DNA of 17,699 nt from Calditrichota bacterium. GTDB lineage: Bacteria > Electryoneota > RPQS01. Positions 7,744-14,914 of the stretch are shown in pieces. The first letter of the stretch is position 1; each line of letters starts with the position of its first letter. The notes under the pieces are model-generated. The model searched no databases, was not told the origin of the DNA, and saw nothing but the letters and a program-made list of their open reading frames with translations. The stretch is from contig JAGVEU010000183.1 in the NCBI GenBank assembly GCA_020057985.1, forward strand, positions 1-17,699, in the 5' to 3' direction. The position numbers and the translations under genes are program-made.

Positions 7744-9357
7744 CTATTCCAGAATCGGTTCACCGCAGATGTCCTCGATCTGGCGGACGATGCGGCGGAA
7801 TTCGTCTCCCGCCATCGGTTGTTGCACTGCTTCCGATGGTTCACCGCTGGATTGAGCCTCAAGTAACTCATAGGTATCCTGAATCTCGTCCACCGCGATG
7901 TGCACCGTGAATGTGACGGAGTCATAAACTTCCTGCTGCATTCCCTTGAACTCGGATCGCTCGAGCAACACATCACGCACCATATCCCCAATCGTGGTGA
8001 TGATGTCGCACACTTCCTCCATCTTGAACCCTTCTGCGTATCTGCGCGAGGCAATCGCCTCAGCATAGTGACGTATGATGAGACGGTCGCGGTTGCGAAC
8101 ACTGACGGCCACCAGCCGGTAAAGTAAAGTGAGATACCATTTCAGGACGTCTGCATTCATGCCTTGATAGTGGCTGAAATGAGTGCGTCGTTCGGGTGAC
8201 AAGACAAACGCCATGATCCGGTTCATCAAATCATGACGGCTCTCCATGATCGCCTCGTACAGAACGATATTGGGTCGTCGCGCCGTTCGAGTGAGTTGCA
8301 GTTCGTTGCGCACGGCCCACTCGTCTCGATTGTGCTTCATCTTCTCCGCGAGAAACAACAGTCGGCGCAAGACGTGATAGCGCGGGAGCGGCTCCCAGCC
8401 AAGCGTCCGGTGGGTTGCTGTGGCGTCCACAACGAGCTTTTTGTCAATGTATTTCATCATCCACAGTCTCTCGAATGGGATGTTACCCCTCATCTTGCCC
8501 ATCAAGTAGCGGAGCGCAACTCCTACGGTTGCCACTGGATGAGGGATATAGATCGGCTCCCGATCATGGCCATACCAACAGCGACAGGCCATTCGGAAAA
8601 GGTCATAGTGCGATGTGGAACCAGTGGGACTTGCGGCAAAAGTGCACAGCCGGGGCAGCGTCGGGCTCAACTCTATAATTCGAAACACCAGCTTCACCAG
8701 ATCATTTACGTGGATATAGGTAATCGCCGACTCCCCCCGACCACCCAGAATACGAGCGCTCCATTTTCGAGACAGCCAGTTTTCGAGAAATATGTACAGC
8801 GGTGGATATTCACACCAGTCGCTGAATACCGCTGCCAAGCGCACGATGGTACAGGCGAACGAACTTGAAAACTCAGCCATTAGTTCTTCGCCCCTGCGCT
8901 TGCTTCGCGCATACGGGAAATCAGCGTCCGCCGGACTCGCTTCAGTAATGACCGTCCGGCGGGATGTGAAGTCGCAGGCGGCAAGAGAGCTGGCGAAGAT
9001 CACCCGCTTAGCGTGCATGAGTTCGGCCATCTGGAGCACGTGCCGTGTGCCGGTAACATTGGTGCGCTCATACTCAGGATGGTCGGCCAACCCGAAATCG
9101 TAATAGCCAGCCAGATGCAGAACATGATCGGCCCCGCCCTGAAGCACTACGTACTGAGCAAGATCTCGTAACGCCTTCCAGTTGGCAATGTCCAACTGAA
9201 TCCACCGCATATTCTCGTGCTGGTGGACACCGGATTCAAACGGCGAGCGACGAGCGACACAGAACAACCGGTAATGACGGCTGGCAGCCTCGACAAAGTT
9301 CCGCCCGATGAATCCCGACGCTCCTGTCACCACGATTCCCGGCAAACTCAGGTTCAT
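7744..9357 (-). CDS. NAD(P)-dependent epimerase/dehydratase (extended SDR) fused to a helical RsbR-like domain
   Basis: Residues 1 to about 335 form an extended short-chain dehydrogenase: the nucleotide-binding TGASGFIG is at 11-18, FASSLAA near 121-127, and the catalytic pair YARSK at Tyr149 and Lys153. Such enzymes act on nucleotide sugars, steroids or similar alcohols and ketones; the substrate is not evident. From about 365 to 500 follows an all-helical domain without enzyme motifs ([49 protein letters not shown]), which resembles the N-terminal sensory domain of RsbR/RsbRD proteins. Family SDRs usually stop at 300-350 residues, so about 200 extra residues are unusual. The ATG has GGGGAG eight bases upstream and lies 18 bases after the preceding gene, so this is an operon member. 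No membrane segment or signal is present; it is cytoplasmic. Confidence 0.85.
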   Translation of the reverse strand: MNLSLPGIVVTGASGFIGRNFVEAASRHYRLFCVARRSPFESGVHQHENMRWIQLDIANWKALRDLAQYVVLQGGADHVLHLAGYYDFGLADHPEYERTNVTGTRHVLQMAELMHAKRVIFASSLAACDFTSRRTVITEASPADADFPYARSKRRGEELMAEFSSSFACTIVRLAAVFSDWCEYPPLYIFLENWLSRKWSARILGGRGESAITYIHVNDLVKLVFRIIELSPTLPRLCTFAASPTGSTSHYDLFRMACRCWYGHDREPIYIPHPVATVGVALRYLMGKMRGNIPFERLWMMKYIDKKLVVDATATHRTLGWEPLPRYHVLRRLLFLAEKMKHNRDEWAVRNELQLTRTARRPNIVLYEAIMESRHDLMNRIMAFVLSPERRTHFSHYQGMNADVLKWYLTLLYRLVAVSVRNRDRLIIRHYAEAIASRRYAEGFKMEEVCDIITTIGDMVRDVLLERSEFKGMQQEVYDSVTFTVHIAVDEIQDTYELLEAQSSGEPSEAVQQPMAGDEFRRIVRQIEDICGEPILE

Positions 9358-9375
9358 GAAGCCATCTCCCCAGCG

Positions 9376-9852
9376 TTACTTGGTCGAGGTGGACGGTGGA
9401 GATTCTGGCACGGTTGGCCGGAGCCGGACACTGCCAATTCCGTCCACTCCGATGCTCGCGACATGTTGGCACATCGCTACGACAACAGCTATCGCTCCAT
9501 CGCCGATTCCGGATACCAAGATGACCCATCGTGGATCAAATACAGCATAGTATAGAAGAAGGAAAAGCGCCGCCAGACTCTTCACAACAATCGTATACTG
9601 GACCAGAACGCGATTTCGCGCCGGATGCGCGGCCGCCAGCGCGTAACCGATCGCAAGAATGATGTGGAAAACACCGTTTTGAACCGGAAAGAAGGCATCT
9701 TGATTCCCAGCGAAGCCCACCCACTCCATTAGCTGCGCCGGGCGAAAAATCAATCCGATCCCGACGGCGAACGAATGGACCGACACAAGCCACAATACCA
9801 GAGCGAGTGTACGCTGAGCGCGAGTCGAACCTTCAGCGTTTGCGGCAATCAT
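9376..9852 (-). CDS. Small four-helix membrane protein, unknown function
   Basis: Four hydrophobic segments at about 16-37, 57-76, 83-104 and 107-127 with short loops, plus a polar Pro/Ser-rich tail: a DoxX-sized integral membrane protein of 158 residues. Recognisable loop features are FRPAQLMEWVGFAG after the first helix and FFPVQNGVFHIILAIGY in the second, an arrangement seen in small uncharacterised membrane proteins. No redox or metal ligands stand out. Its ATG overlaps the stop of the upstream zinc-ribbon membrane gene (ATGA, four bases), with AGGAG nine to ten bases upstream, and the SDR gene starts 18 bases downstream. Tight coupling suggests equal production with its neighbours. Whether it is a channel, a subunit or an anchor for the SDR cannot be told. 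Confidence 0.8.
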   Translation of the reverse strand: MIAANAEGSTRAQRTLALVLWLVSVHSFAVGIGLIFRPAQLMEWVGFAGNQDAFFPVQNGVFHIILAIGYALAAAHPARNRVLVQYTIVVKSLAALFLLLYYAVFDPRWVILVSGIGDGAIAVVVAMCQHVASIGVDGIGSVRLRPTVPESPPSTSTK

Positions 9853-10256
9853 TGGTCAGAGTCTCCTGTCGGCGGAGGTGAGAAGATGGCGGATTCGCAG
9901 TGTGGGCACAAGCCGCGCGAGACGCGAACTTCAGCCTGTTCAGCAAGGTATTGGTCAATGGGAATCCAGACTCCGTTCTCCTCGATCCGACCGCACTGCG
10001 AACATACCCGCATGAATGCTTCCAGATAGCGGATTCGATGCAGAATCCGCGCAGTTGCAATAACAACCACCACCGCCAAAATTAACAGGAGCGCCGATTC
10101 GAGATAGCCCTCCGTCCAGTTGATTGGTGTGGCCGGAGCGCCGAATAAAAAGTTCGGAAGATCAAGGATTTCGTCCAGCCATAGAAGAAGGATGGCCAGA
10201 CCGAATCCCAGAATCTCCCAGGATATGATTTTAATTCTATCGGCATGTGTATGCAA
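9849..10256 (-). CDS. Membrane protein with cytoplasmic zinc-ribbon tail
   Basis: Two membrane helices at about 12-31 and 50-70 are followed by a helical linker and a zinc-ribbon-like tail with C85-x2-C88 and C117-x2-C120. The tail (VCSQCGRIEENGVWIPIDQYL ... SRGLCPHC) closely resembles the small Cys4 module found at the C-terminus of many sensor histidine kinases and PAS proteins. Here there is no kinase, PAS or receiver domain: the module is carried only by a membrane anchor. With both helices crossing, the tail should be cytoplasmic. The start is TTG, supported by a perfect AGGAGG eight bases upstream and by the lack of an alternative until well inside the second helix region. It is second in the operon and overlaps the next gene by four bases. 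A role as a membrane-bound redox- or metal-responsive adaptor is inference. Confidence 0.8.
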   Translation of the reverse strand: MHTHADRIKIISWEILGFGLAILLLWLDEILDLPNFLFGAPATPINWTEGYLESALLLILAVVVVIATARILHRIRYLEAFMRVCSQCGRIEENGVWIPIDQYLAEQAEVRVSRGLCPHCESAIFSPPPTGDSDQ

Positions 10257-10339
10257 AGTTGTGACCTCCTTGATTTCAATCCACTGCCGTCGCCTGCGCG
10301 TCCGGTCTTATATCATACGAACCGTTACCTTCACTCCAT

Positions 10340-10906
10340 TCACTCACGAATAGGTTGGACGGATATGAGACGCAATTCCGCGAAAAGCACGTTGATGAAC
10401 ACGTCGGTGCGCGCGGTGTCAGTGTCCAGATCAATCAACCGGTCACGTCGAATCGAGTAGCGATCTACAAAGGTCTGGAGAGCTTGTTTGCGGAGGCCTG
10501 CCAGCACCACCGCTTCCACATGATGTTCCAGTAGCGAGTCCAGAGCTGGTGCATGTCCCCGCCCGTCTGCCTCAAGAACGCCCAGTTCGTCCACGATCAG
10601 CAACTGAGCGCAATGTGCGTCTTCGTGCAGCCAACGTCGCGCTTTAGCAAATGCGCTTTCATTATATACATAGCCGTGATTTCCGTCATAGCGGGCGATT
10701 GTGATACTGGAGAAATCGGTCGTATGAGTCAACAAGTACTCTGAAACCCGTTCTCCCTGTTTTGTGCCGCGTAACTGGAGAAACCCGCCGCATCGAATCC
10801 CTGCGGTCGCCGCGTGACGAGCAATCCGTTCGAGCAATGTGGTCTTGCCTGTCCCAGGTCGTCCGGTTACACCGAAGAACCGCTGCCCATCCTCTATTGC
10901 GGACAA
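10340..10906 (-). CDS. P-loop NTPase, THEP1-like
   Basis: A single-domain nucleotide-binding protein. Walker A GRPGTGKT and Walker B LLIVDELGVLE are about 84 residues apart, and CGGFLQLRG after the first helix matches the GGF(Y/L) segment of the THEP1 nucleoside-triphosphatase family. Reported family members hydrolyse ATP/GTP slowly, and the biological role is unknown. Two TTG starts are possible: 10958-10960 (206 residues, no ribosome binding site, only about three bases from the predicted transcription start) and 10904-10906 (188 residues, preceded by GGAGG). I prefer the second, because it also places the P-loop the usual short distance from the N-terminus. It is the first gene of a five-gene operon; the next gene begins 83 bases downstream. 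MobB and similar cofactor GTPases are alternative relatives, less likely. Confidence 0.82.
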   Translation of the reverse strand: MSAIEDGQRFFGVTGRPGTGKTTLLERIARHAATAGIRCGGFLQLRGTKQGERVSEYLLTHTTDFSSITIARYDGNHGYVYNESAFAKARRWLHEDAHCAQLLIVDELGVLEADGRGHAPALDSLLEHHVEAVVLAGLRKQALQTFVDRYSIRRDRLIDLDTDTARTDVFINVLFAELRLISVQPIRE

Positions 10907-10968
10907 AGTCCCTCCGATTTCAAAACATTTTATAAGTAACAACTCCAGTTCGCGGATCAAGTTCTGAC

Positions 10969-10997
10969 AATATACGTAACCACGATAATTATTGCAA
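10969..10997 (-). promoter_or_regulatory. Sigma-70-like promoter of the NTPase operon
   Basis: On the minus strand TTGCAA (10992-10997), a 17-base spacer and TATATT (10969-10974). The -10 matches five of six consensus bases and the spacer is ideal. Transcription would begin near 10961-10963, immediately before the upstream TTG codon, giving a leader of about 55 bases to the TTG at 10906. Promoter strength and specificity are inferred. Confidence 0.5.
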
Positions 10998-11128
10998 GTA
11001 CCGGTTCAGTAGTGCTTGTTTCCTGTAATAGGAAAACAACCGGGATTTCGATTGTCACAATCCTCCCTCAGAGCGCTAATGTCATTGAGGTGGATCTGAT
11101 GCAAGCAAGATTTGACTCGCAACGGATA

Positions 11129-11254
11129 GTAGCCGCAACCCCCCGTGGTTGCTATCATGAATATGAAGCACAAAGTGCAGAGGCAACCACGGGGGGGTGC
11201 TGTCATTATGTCTGGCGCGCAATTGCAGAGGCAACCACAGGGGGTTGCTCCTAC
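11129..11254. repeat. Three palindromic repeats of 30 bp on an exact 48-bp period
   Basis: Copies lie at 11129-11158, 11177-11206 and 11225-11254, separated by two unrelated 18-base spacers. Each contains a hairpin of GCAACC paired with GGTTGC around a C- or G-rich centre (copy 2 has one mismatch in the stem). Copies 2 and 3 share the 15-base start GCAGAGGCAACCACG/A. In copy 1 the outer arms run in the same direction (GTAGCCGCAACC, ending GCTATCAT like copy 2's GCTGTCAT), but the central loop is inverted. It is a REP-type palindrome cluster in the intergenic space between the M16 gene and the NTPase operon. Spacers are far too short for CRISPR. Confidence 0.8.
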
Positions 11255-11272
11255 CAACAGAAATGGTGCGTT

Positions 11273-12628
11273 CTACAGGCGAATTAGTGAACGGATACTA
11301 TCGAGTTGTGTTGAGATTGCTGCGGAATCGGCGAAGAGCAGGAGTTTGCAGTTGGCGAGAGAAAAAATGGCGAGGTTGGCAGTGAAGATTGCAGAGGTGA
11401 GCTTCTCAACTTGTTCAAGTTGCTTGAATGGGCTGAGCGGATCACCAGCATCGGACACAAGCAGATCCGTTGTGCCGCTTACGGAAGACAACTCGACCAT
11501 CGTACGACCAATGAGCGCCCGTTGCACTCGCTGAAGTTCGCTGTCAGAAACCGGAGCCGTGGCTCGCTTGTCTAAAGTTTCCAAGAGCGCTTTGATAACA
11601 ACAAGAGTCTGATCGGCAGGACACACGAACATGACAGCCACGGCATCCTCACTCGCATGCTCCACGGATTTCACTTGCAAGAAAGAGAGCGATAATTTGG
11701 AAACCAAATCATTGCCAGCCTTGGATTCTTGAACCAAGAAGTCTTTCAGCAACTCGGCGAATCCGACTGCGGGAACGGCTCCGCCACTTAGGATTACAGC
11801 GCCATAAGCTGAACGATTCGTTCCGGTAGGATACCACAAGATGCGCTCGTCAATCTTTCCTGCACACAATCTGACCGGAGGCAGTTGCGAGGCGCTATAG
11901 GGCCATGAGTGGAAGTTCTTTCTTGCGGCTGACTTCATGGCTCCGGCTGAGATGTCCCCAGCAACGGTCAATGTAACATTCTGCGGACGAAAACCGGCTC
12001 GATGAAAAGAAATGAGGTCCTCGCGCCGCAATGAACTCAGACTCGCTCGTTCGGACTCGATATCAGGAATTCTCAGCACATGTTCATCCGAGAGCTTGAC
12101 GGCGCGATCCAATACACGCAACGGATTTGTGGGATAGGGACGAATTCCCGCCTGCAACTGAATCATTCTTTCCTCGAACGACGCAGGCATAATACTTAAC
12201 CCCGTTACGATATCTGCGAGCATCTCCACTCCTTGAGAAGCGTGTTCCGAGGACCCGCTCATCTTGAACATAATTTGAGTATCCTCGGACTCACAGTCAA
12301 GATGTAATCCACACCGTGCAAGATGTTCATGGAGTTGTTCTCGAGTTCGCTTGCGAGTACCTTGGTCCGCTATGGAAGCGAGGATTGCTGCTGTTGGAGC
12401 CGGGAAGATTTCTCCAAGCGGTGGTCTCACAACTAACCGCGCTTCAAACACCGGACAATCGGAAATCTCCATGACCTGCAATCGCATTCCACCTTCGACA
12501 GCAATCGTCTTGAGCTGCGGTGTGCGAGAGATCCGGGGCAGTGAGTCAGGCGCAGCCGGCAGACTCGCGTATGAGCTAAATGAGAGCATAACAAGTAGCA
12601 GAACACCGCTGACTCCAAATGTCCTCAC
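11273..12628 (-). CDS. M16 family peptidase-like protein, non-catalytic partner
   Basis: A 451-residue member of the M16B (insulinase-like) family with a Sec signal peptide (about residues 1-21), so it is exported. The zinc site HxxEH is absent: at the corresponding place the sequence reads APTAAILASIADQGTRKRTREQL, the typical replacement in non-catalytic subunits. Later landmarks include RREDLISFHRAGFRPQNVTLTVAGDI, matching the conserved YxPxNxxLxxxGD region. The start is GTG sharing its first base with the TAG stop of the catalytic M16 gene, with GGGGAGG ten bases upstream, so the two are made together. Paired M16 proteins form a clamshell heterodimer in which this half helps bind the substrate peptide. 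Substrate unknown. A palindromic repeat cluster begins 18 bases after its stop. Confidence 0.88.
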   Translation of the reverse strand: MRTFGVSGVLLLVMLSFSSYASLPAAPDSLPRISRTPQLKTIAVEGGMRLQVMEISDCPVFEARLVVRPPLGEIFPAPTAAILASIADQGTRKRTREQLHEHLARCGLHLDCESEDTQIMFKMSGSSEHASQGVEMLADIVTGLSIMPASFEERMIQLQAGIRPYPTNPLRVLDRAVKLSDEHVLRIPDIESERASLSSLRREDLISFHRAGFRPQNVTLTVAGDISAGAMKSAARKNFHSWPYSASQLPPVRLCAGKIDERILWYPTGTNRSAYGAVILSGGAVPAVGFAELLKDFLVQESKAGNDLVSKLSLSFLQVKSVEHASEDAVAVMFVCPADQTLVVIKALLETLDKRATAPVSDSELQRVQRALIGRTMVELSSVSGTTDLLVSDAGDPLSPFKQLEQVEKLTSAIFTANLAIFSLANCKLLLFADSAAISTQLDSIRSLIRL

Positions 12629-13962
12629 TACTTGCCGCCTCCCCGCGCAACCACCGCCGAGCGATGATTCGACACTAGGTAAGTTTGCCGGACCCGATTC
12701 AGATCATCGGCTACGGCCTTTGTCGCTCGATCCTGTTCGGCAGGTAATTGCGCAATTCCCCCGATATAACATGCCGCATAGCCAAGTCGCTCAGCAACGG
12801 CCTGAGTCCCATCCAGAGATCCCCCAAGGTCACTCAGGTAAAGGCTCTTGGCAAGCTCGGCTTCATCCGGTGAGACAGGCCATTTGGACTCTTCGAGTAA
12901 ACCAGCCCATGCAGCAACCGGATCACTCAAATCCGGCGGCCATTTGCCGCTGATCTCAGCAACAAAAAGCCCTGCGTCTCTTCTATCGTCAACAGCCACG
13001 TGAAAATCGAGCGCGCCAAGTCTCTTGTCAGCCGGGTTCAGTCGCCCGCTTTTGTATCTCAAGTCAAATACACGTGAGAGCAATCGGAGATAAGTCATAT
13101 CCGCGCTTGCGGCATCGGGAATGTGCCAGCCCACAACCATCTGATCCTGTCCGCCAGAGAAAACCATGTCCAGTCTCTGCGGCCCAAGTTGGGATGATTG
13201 TATCGAGCGGCGGATAGTCTCCGGGTGTTTCCGGATTGGTATCGCCGAAAAAAAGGATTCAATCCACTGCCTTGTCTGCGCCGACTTGACGTCGCCGCAA
13301 ACAATCAGTATCAGATTCCCGGGGTGAAAATACTCATTGAAATAGGACTCACAATCCGCGAGCGTGATGGCTCGTAGATCATCAGGCAAGCCGTACGTGG
13401 TTCTGCCATAAGGATGTGACGGAAAAGTCAGCGTGTGCAGCTGCTCAAGGATCTTGTTCCTTAGCGCCGCATCCACTTTCGCCGATCGCTCCGCCAAAAC
13501 CGTTTGTCGTTCCTGTGCAATAGTCTCGTTACTCAAAGTGAGTGAGGCAAAGCGATCTGCCTCCATGGCAAGCACGTGTTCGAGAATGGCAGAGGGGAAA
13601 TCCGCCTGAAACACAATCACGTCTTCGGTCGTAAATGCCGCGACCTTGCCGCCATAACTCTCGATGAAGTTACGATAGTCGCCGGAGGCAACCTGTGCAG
13701 ATCCCCGAAACATGAGATGCTCAAACAAATGCGACATTCCGGAGAGTCCAACAGGGTCATTGCGCGATCCGGTTTTCACCCAGATCTGAAGTGAAACCGT
13801 TCCCGAGTTTCCCAGCGGGCAGATCAGTGAAATCAGACCGTTGGCAAGCGTGTCGCATTCGGTTGTTCGAACAATTTCCTCTGCCGGATTCTTGCGTTGT
13901 TCAGCGTAAACAGAGAAAACAATCGCGATGCACAGCATGAGCGCTTGCAGAAATCGCTTCAT
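12628..13962 (-). CDS. M16 family zinc metallopeptidase, catalytic subunit, exported
   Basis: Zinc-dependent peptidase of the M16B type (related to PqqF, mitochondrial processing peptidase and bacterial YmxG). Residues 1-20 are a Sec signal peptide. The inverted zinc motif HLFEH is at 78-82, with the third ligand predicted at Glu158 in QTVLAERS, 76 residues later as usual. SHPYGRTTYGLPDDL and YFNEYFHPGNLILIVCGD are further family marks. At 444 residues it is a half-clamshell that needs the non-catalytic partner encoded next. Its ATG overlaps the phosphatase stop by four bases and it ends on the G of the partner's GTG, so the three genes are one translationally coupled operon. Likely acts in the periplasm on small proteins or peptides; no specific substrate can be named. 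Confidence 0.93.
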   Translation of the reverse strand: MKRFLQALMLCIAIVFSVYAEQRKNPAEEIVRTTECDTLANGLISLICPLGNSGTVSLQIWVKTGSRNDPVGLSGMSHLFEHLMFRGSAQVASGDYRNFIESYGGKVAAFTTEDVIVFQADFPSAILEHVLAMEADRFASLTLSNETIAQERQTVLAERSAKVDAALRNKILEQLHTLTFPSHPYGRTTYGLPDDLRAITLADCESYFNEYFHPGNLILIVCGDVKSAQTRQWIESFFSAIPIRKHPETIRRSIQSSQLGPQRLDMVFSGGQDQMVVGWHIPDAASADMTYLRLLSRVFDLRYKSGRLNPADKRLGALDFHVAVDDRRDAGLFVAEISGKWPPDLSDPVAAWAGLLEESKWPVSPDEAELAKSLYLSDLGGSLDGTQAVAERLGYAACYIGGIAQLPAEQDRATKAVADDLNRVRQTYLVSNHRSAVVARGGGK

Positions 13963-14810
13963 TTGCCGCCGTCTGATAGTTCGTTGGCTTGTCGAATATG
14001 CTTAAGCAGCACGTCGTGGATTGCCGGTGGAGCGCCGAGAATATCACCTGTTACGAGATGATTGCTTCCACCCTCAAGATCCGTGCACAATCCTCCGGCT
14101 TCCTCGACAATCAGAATCCCCGCCGCGACGTCCCACGGAGAAAGCCGGTGTTCCCAGAATCCGTCAAAGACGCCTTGGGCAGTCCAACAAAGGTCGAGTG
14201 AGGCTGCTCCGGCTCGCCGTACTGCGCGGCAATTGGGAAAGAGCGTCTCAAACTCCCGAAGATACTGCTTGAGTTCACCGTGATACCGCCGTGGAAAACC
14301 GGTGGCAATCACGGCGTCTCCAAAGGAGATCTTTGTGGAAACATGAATCTGCCGATCACGAAGGTAGCTTCCGCGATCACGGGCTGCATAGAAGAGCTCT
14401 CCGGAAACGGGATTGTAAACTACGCCGCACAGAATTTTGGGATCGCTCCTGTTTCCGCTCATGGCCAATCCAAGACTGACGGCGAATACCGGAAACTGCT
14501 GAACAAAATTTGTGGTTCCATCAAGCGGATCAATGTACCAGACCGGGCCGCTGCCGGTGGTCTCGGTGCCCTCTTCAGAGATAATCGCAGCCTCCGGCAT
14601 TTCGCGCTGCAAGAAGTCCGTCACAACCTTTTCGGAGGCAAGGTCAGCGGATGTAACAAGATCTCCAGCCATTTTTTCCCGAATTTGAAGGGAATGCAGT
14701 TGTTGCCAGTAGGAGAGCAGTACGTCTCCGCCCCGGCGAGCGGCTTCAAGAGCAATCCGTGTTTCCTCAGAGAGTGCCTTGTTCTTGGCCTGTGTAAAGG
14801 AATCAATCAT
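13959..14810 (-). CDS. suhB: Inositol monophosphatase family phosphatase
   Basis: Mg-dependent phosphatase of the inositol monophosphatase superfamily. Metal ligands are visible: SEEG (Glu79/80), WYIDPLDGTTNF (Asp94, Asp97) and the C-terminal LSPWDVAAG (Asp227), with GDLVTSADLASE near 49-60. The length of 283 residues is normal (family about 260-280). Substrates in this family include inositol-1-phosphate, histidinol phosphate, PAP and fructose-1,6-bisphosphate, so the gene symbol is by similarity only. It is the first gene of the operon with the two M16 peptidases (four-base overlap at its end). The ATG at 14810 has no clear ribosome binding site and lies only 16 bases past the T run of a terminator-like hairpin. 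No functional link to peptidases is obvious. Confidence 0.9.
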   Translation of the reverse strand: MIDSFTQAKNKALSEETRIALEAARRGGDVLLSYWQQLHSLQIREKMAGDLVTSADLASEKVVTDFLQREMPEAAIISEEGTETTGSGPVWYIDPLDGTTNFVQQFPVFAVSLGLAMSGNRSDPKILCGVVYNPVSGELFYAARDRGSYLRDRQIHVSTKISFGDAVIATGFPRRYHGELKQYLREFETLFPNCRAVRRAGAASLDLCWTAQGVFDGFWEHRLSPWDVAAGILIVEEAGGLCTDLEGGSNHLVTGDILGAPPAIHDVLLKHIRQANELSDGGK

Positions 14811-14826
14811 CAGGATTTGTAGAGGT

Positions 14827-14850
14827 AAAAACGAGACGGTTGAGTCTCGC
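14827..14850 (-). terminator. Intrinsic terminator after the kinase-like gene
   Basis: On the minus strand CGAGAC, loop TCAACC, GTCTCG, then TTTTT: a compact six-pair GC-rich stem with an immediate T run. It lies about 60 bases past the stop of the histidine-kinase-like gene and just before the phosphatase ATG. It either ends the upstream transcript or acts as an attenuator in the phosphatase leader. Confidence 0.7.
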
Positions 14851-14885
14851 GGCAGGTGATGGGGTCGACGGACTACGTGAGTTCT

Positions 14886-14914
14886 AAGATAAGGACTCCG
14901 TGCGTATGAATCAA
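14886..14914 (-). promoter_or_regulatory. Possible promoter for the phosphatase-M16 operon
   Basis: TTGATT (14909-14914), 17 bases, TATCTT (14886-14891) on the minus strand; each hexamer matches four of six consensus bases. It overlaps the last codons of the kinase-like gene. Transcripts from it would include the terminator-like hairpin in their leader. Confidence 0.4.

Noticed and set aside
11129..11254. Possible CRISPR array because of regular spacing
   Set aside because: Only three units, the spacers are 18 bases, the repeats are palindromic and differ between copies, and no cas gene is present.
11006..11287. Cys/Gly-rich reading frames across the repeat cluster on both strands
   Set aside because: They arise because 48 is divisible by three, so palindromic repeats stay in frame; no start signals or non-repeat coding content.
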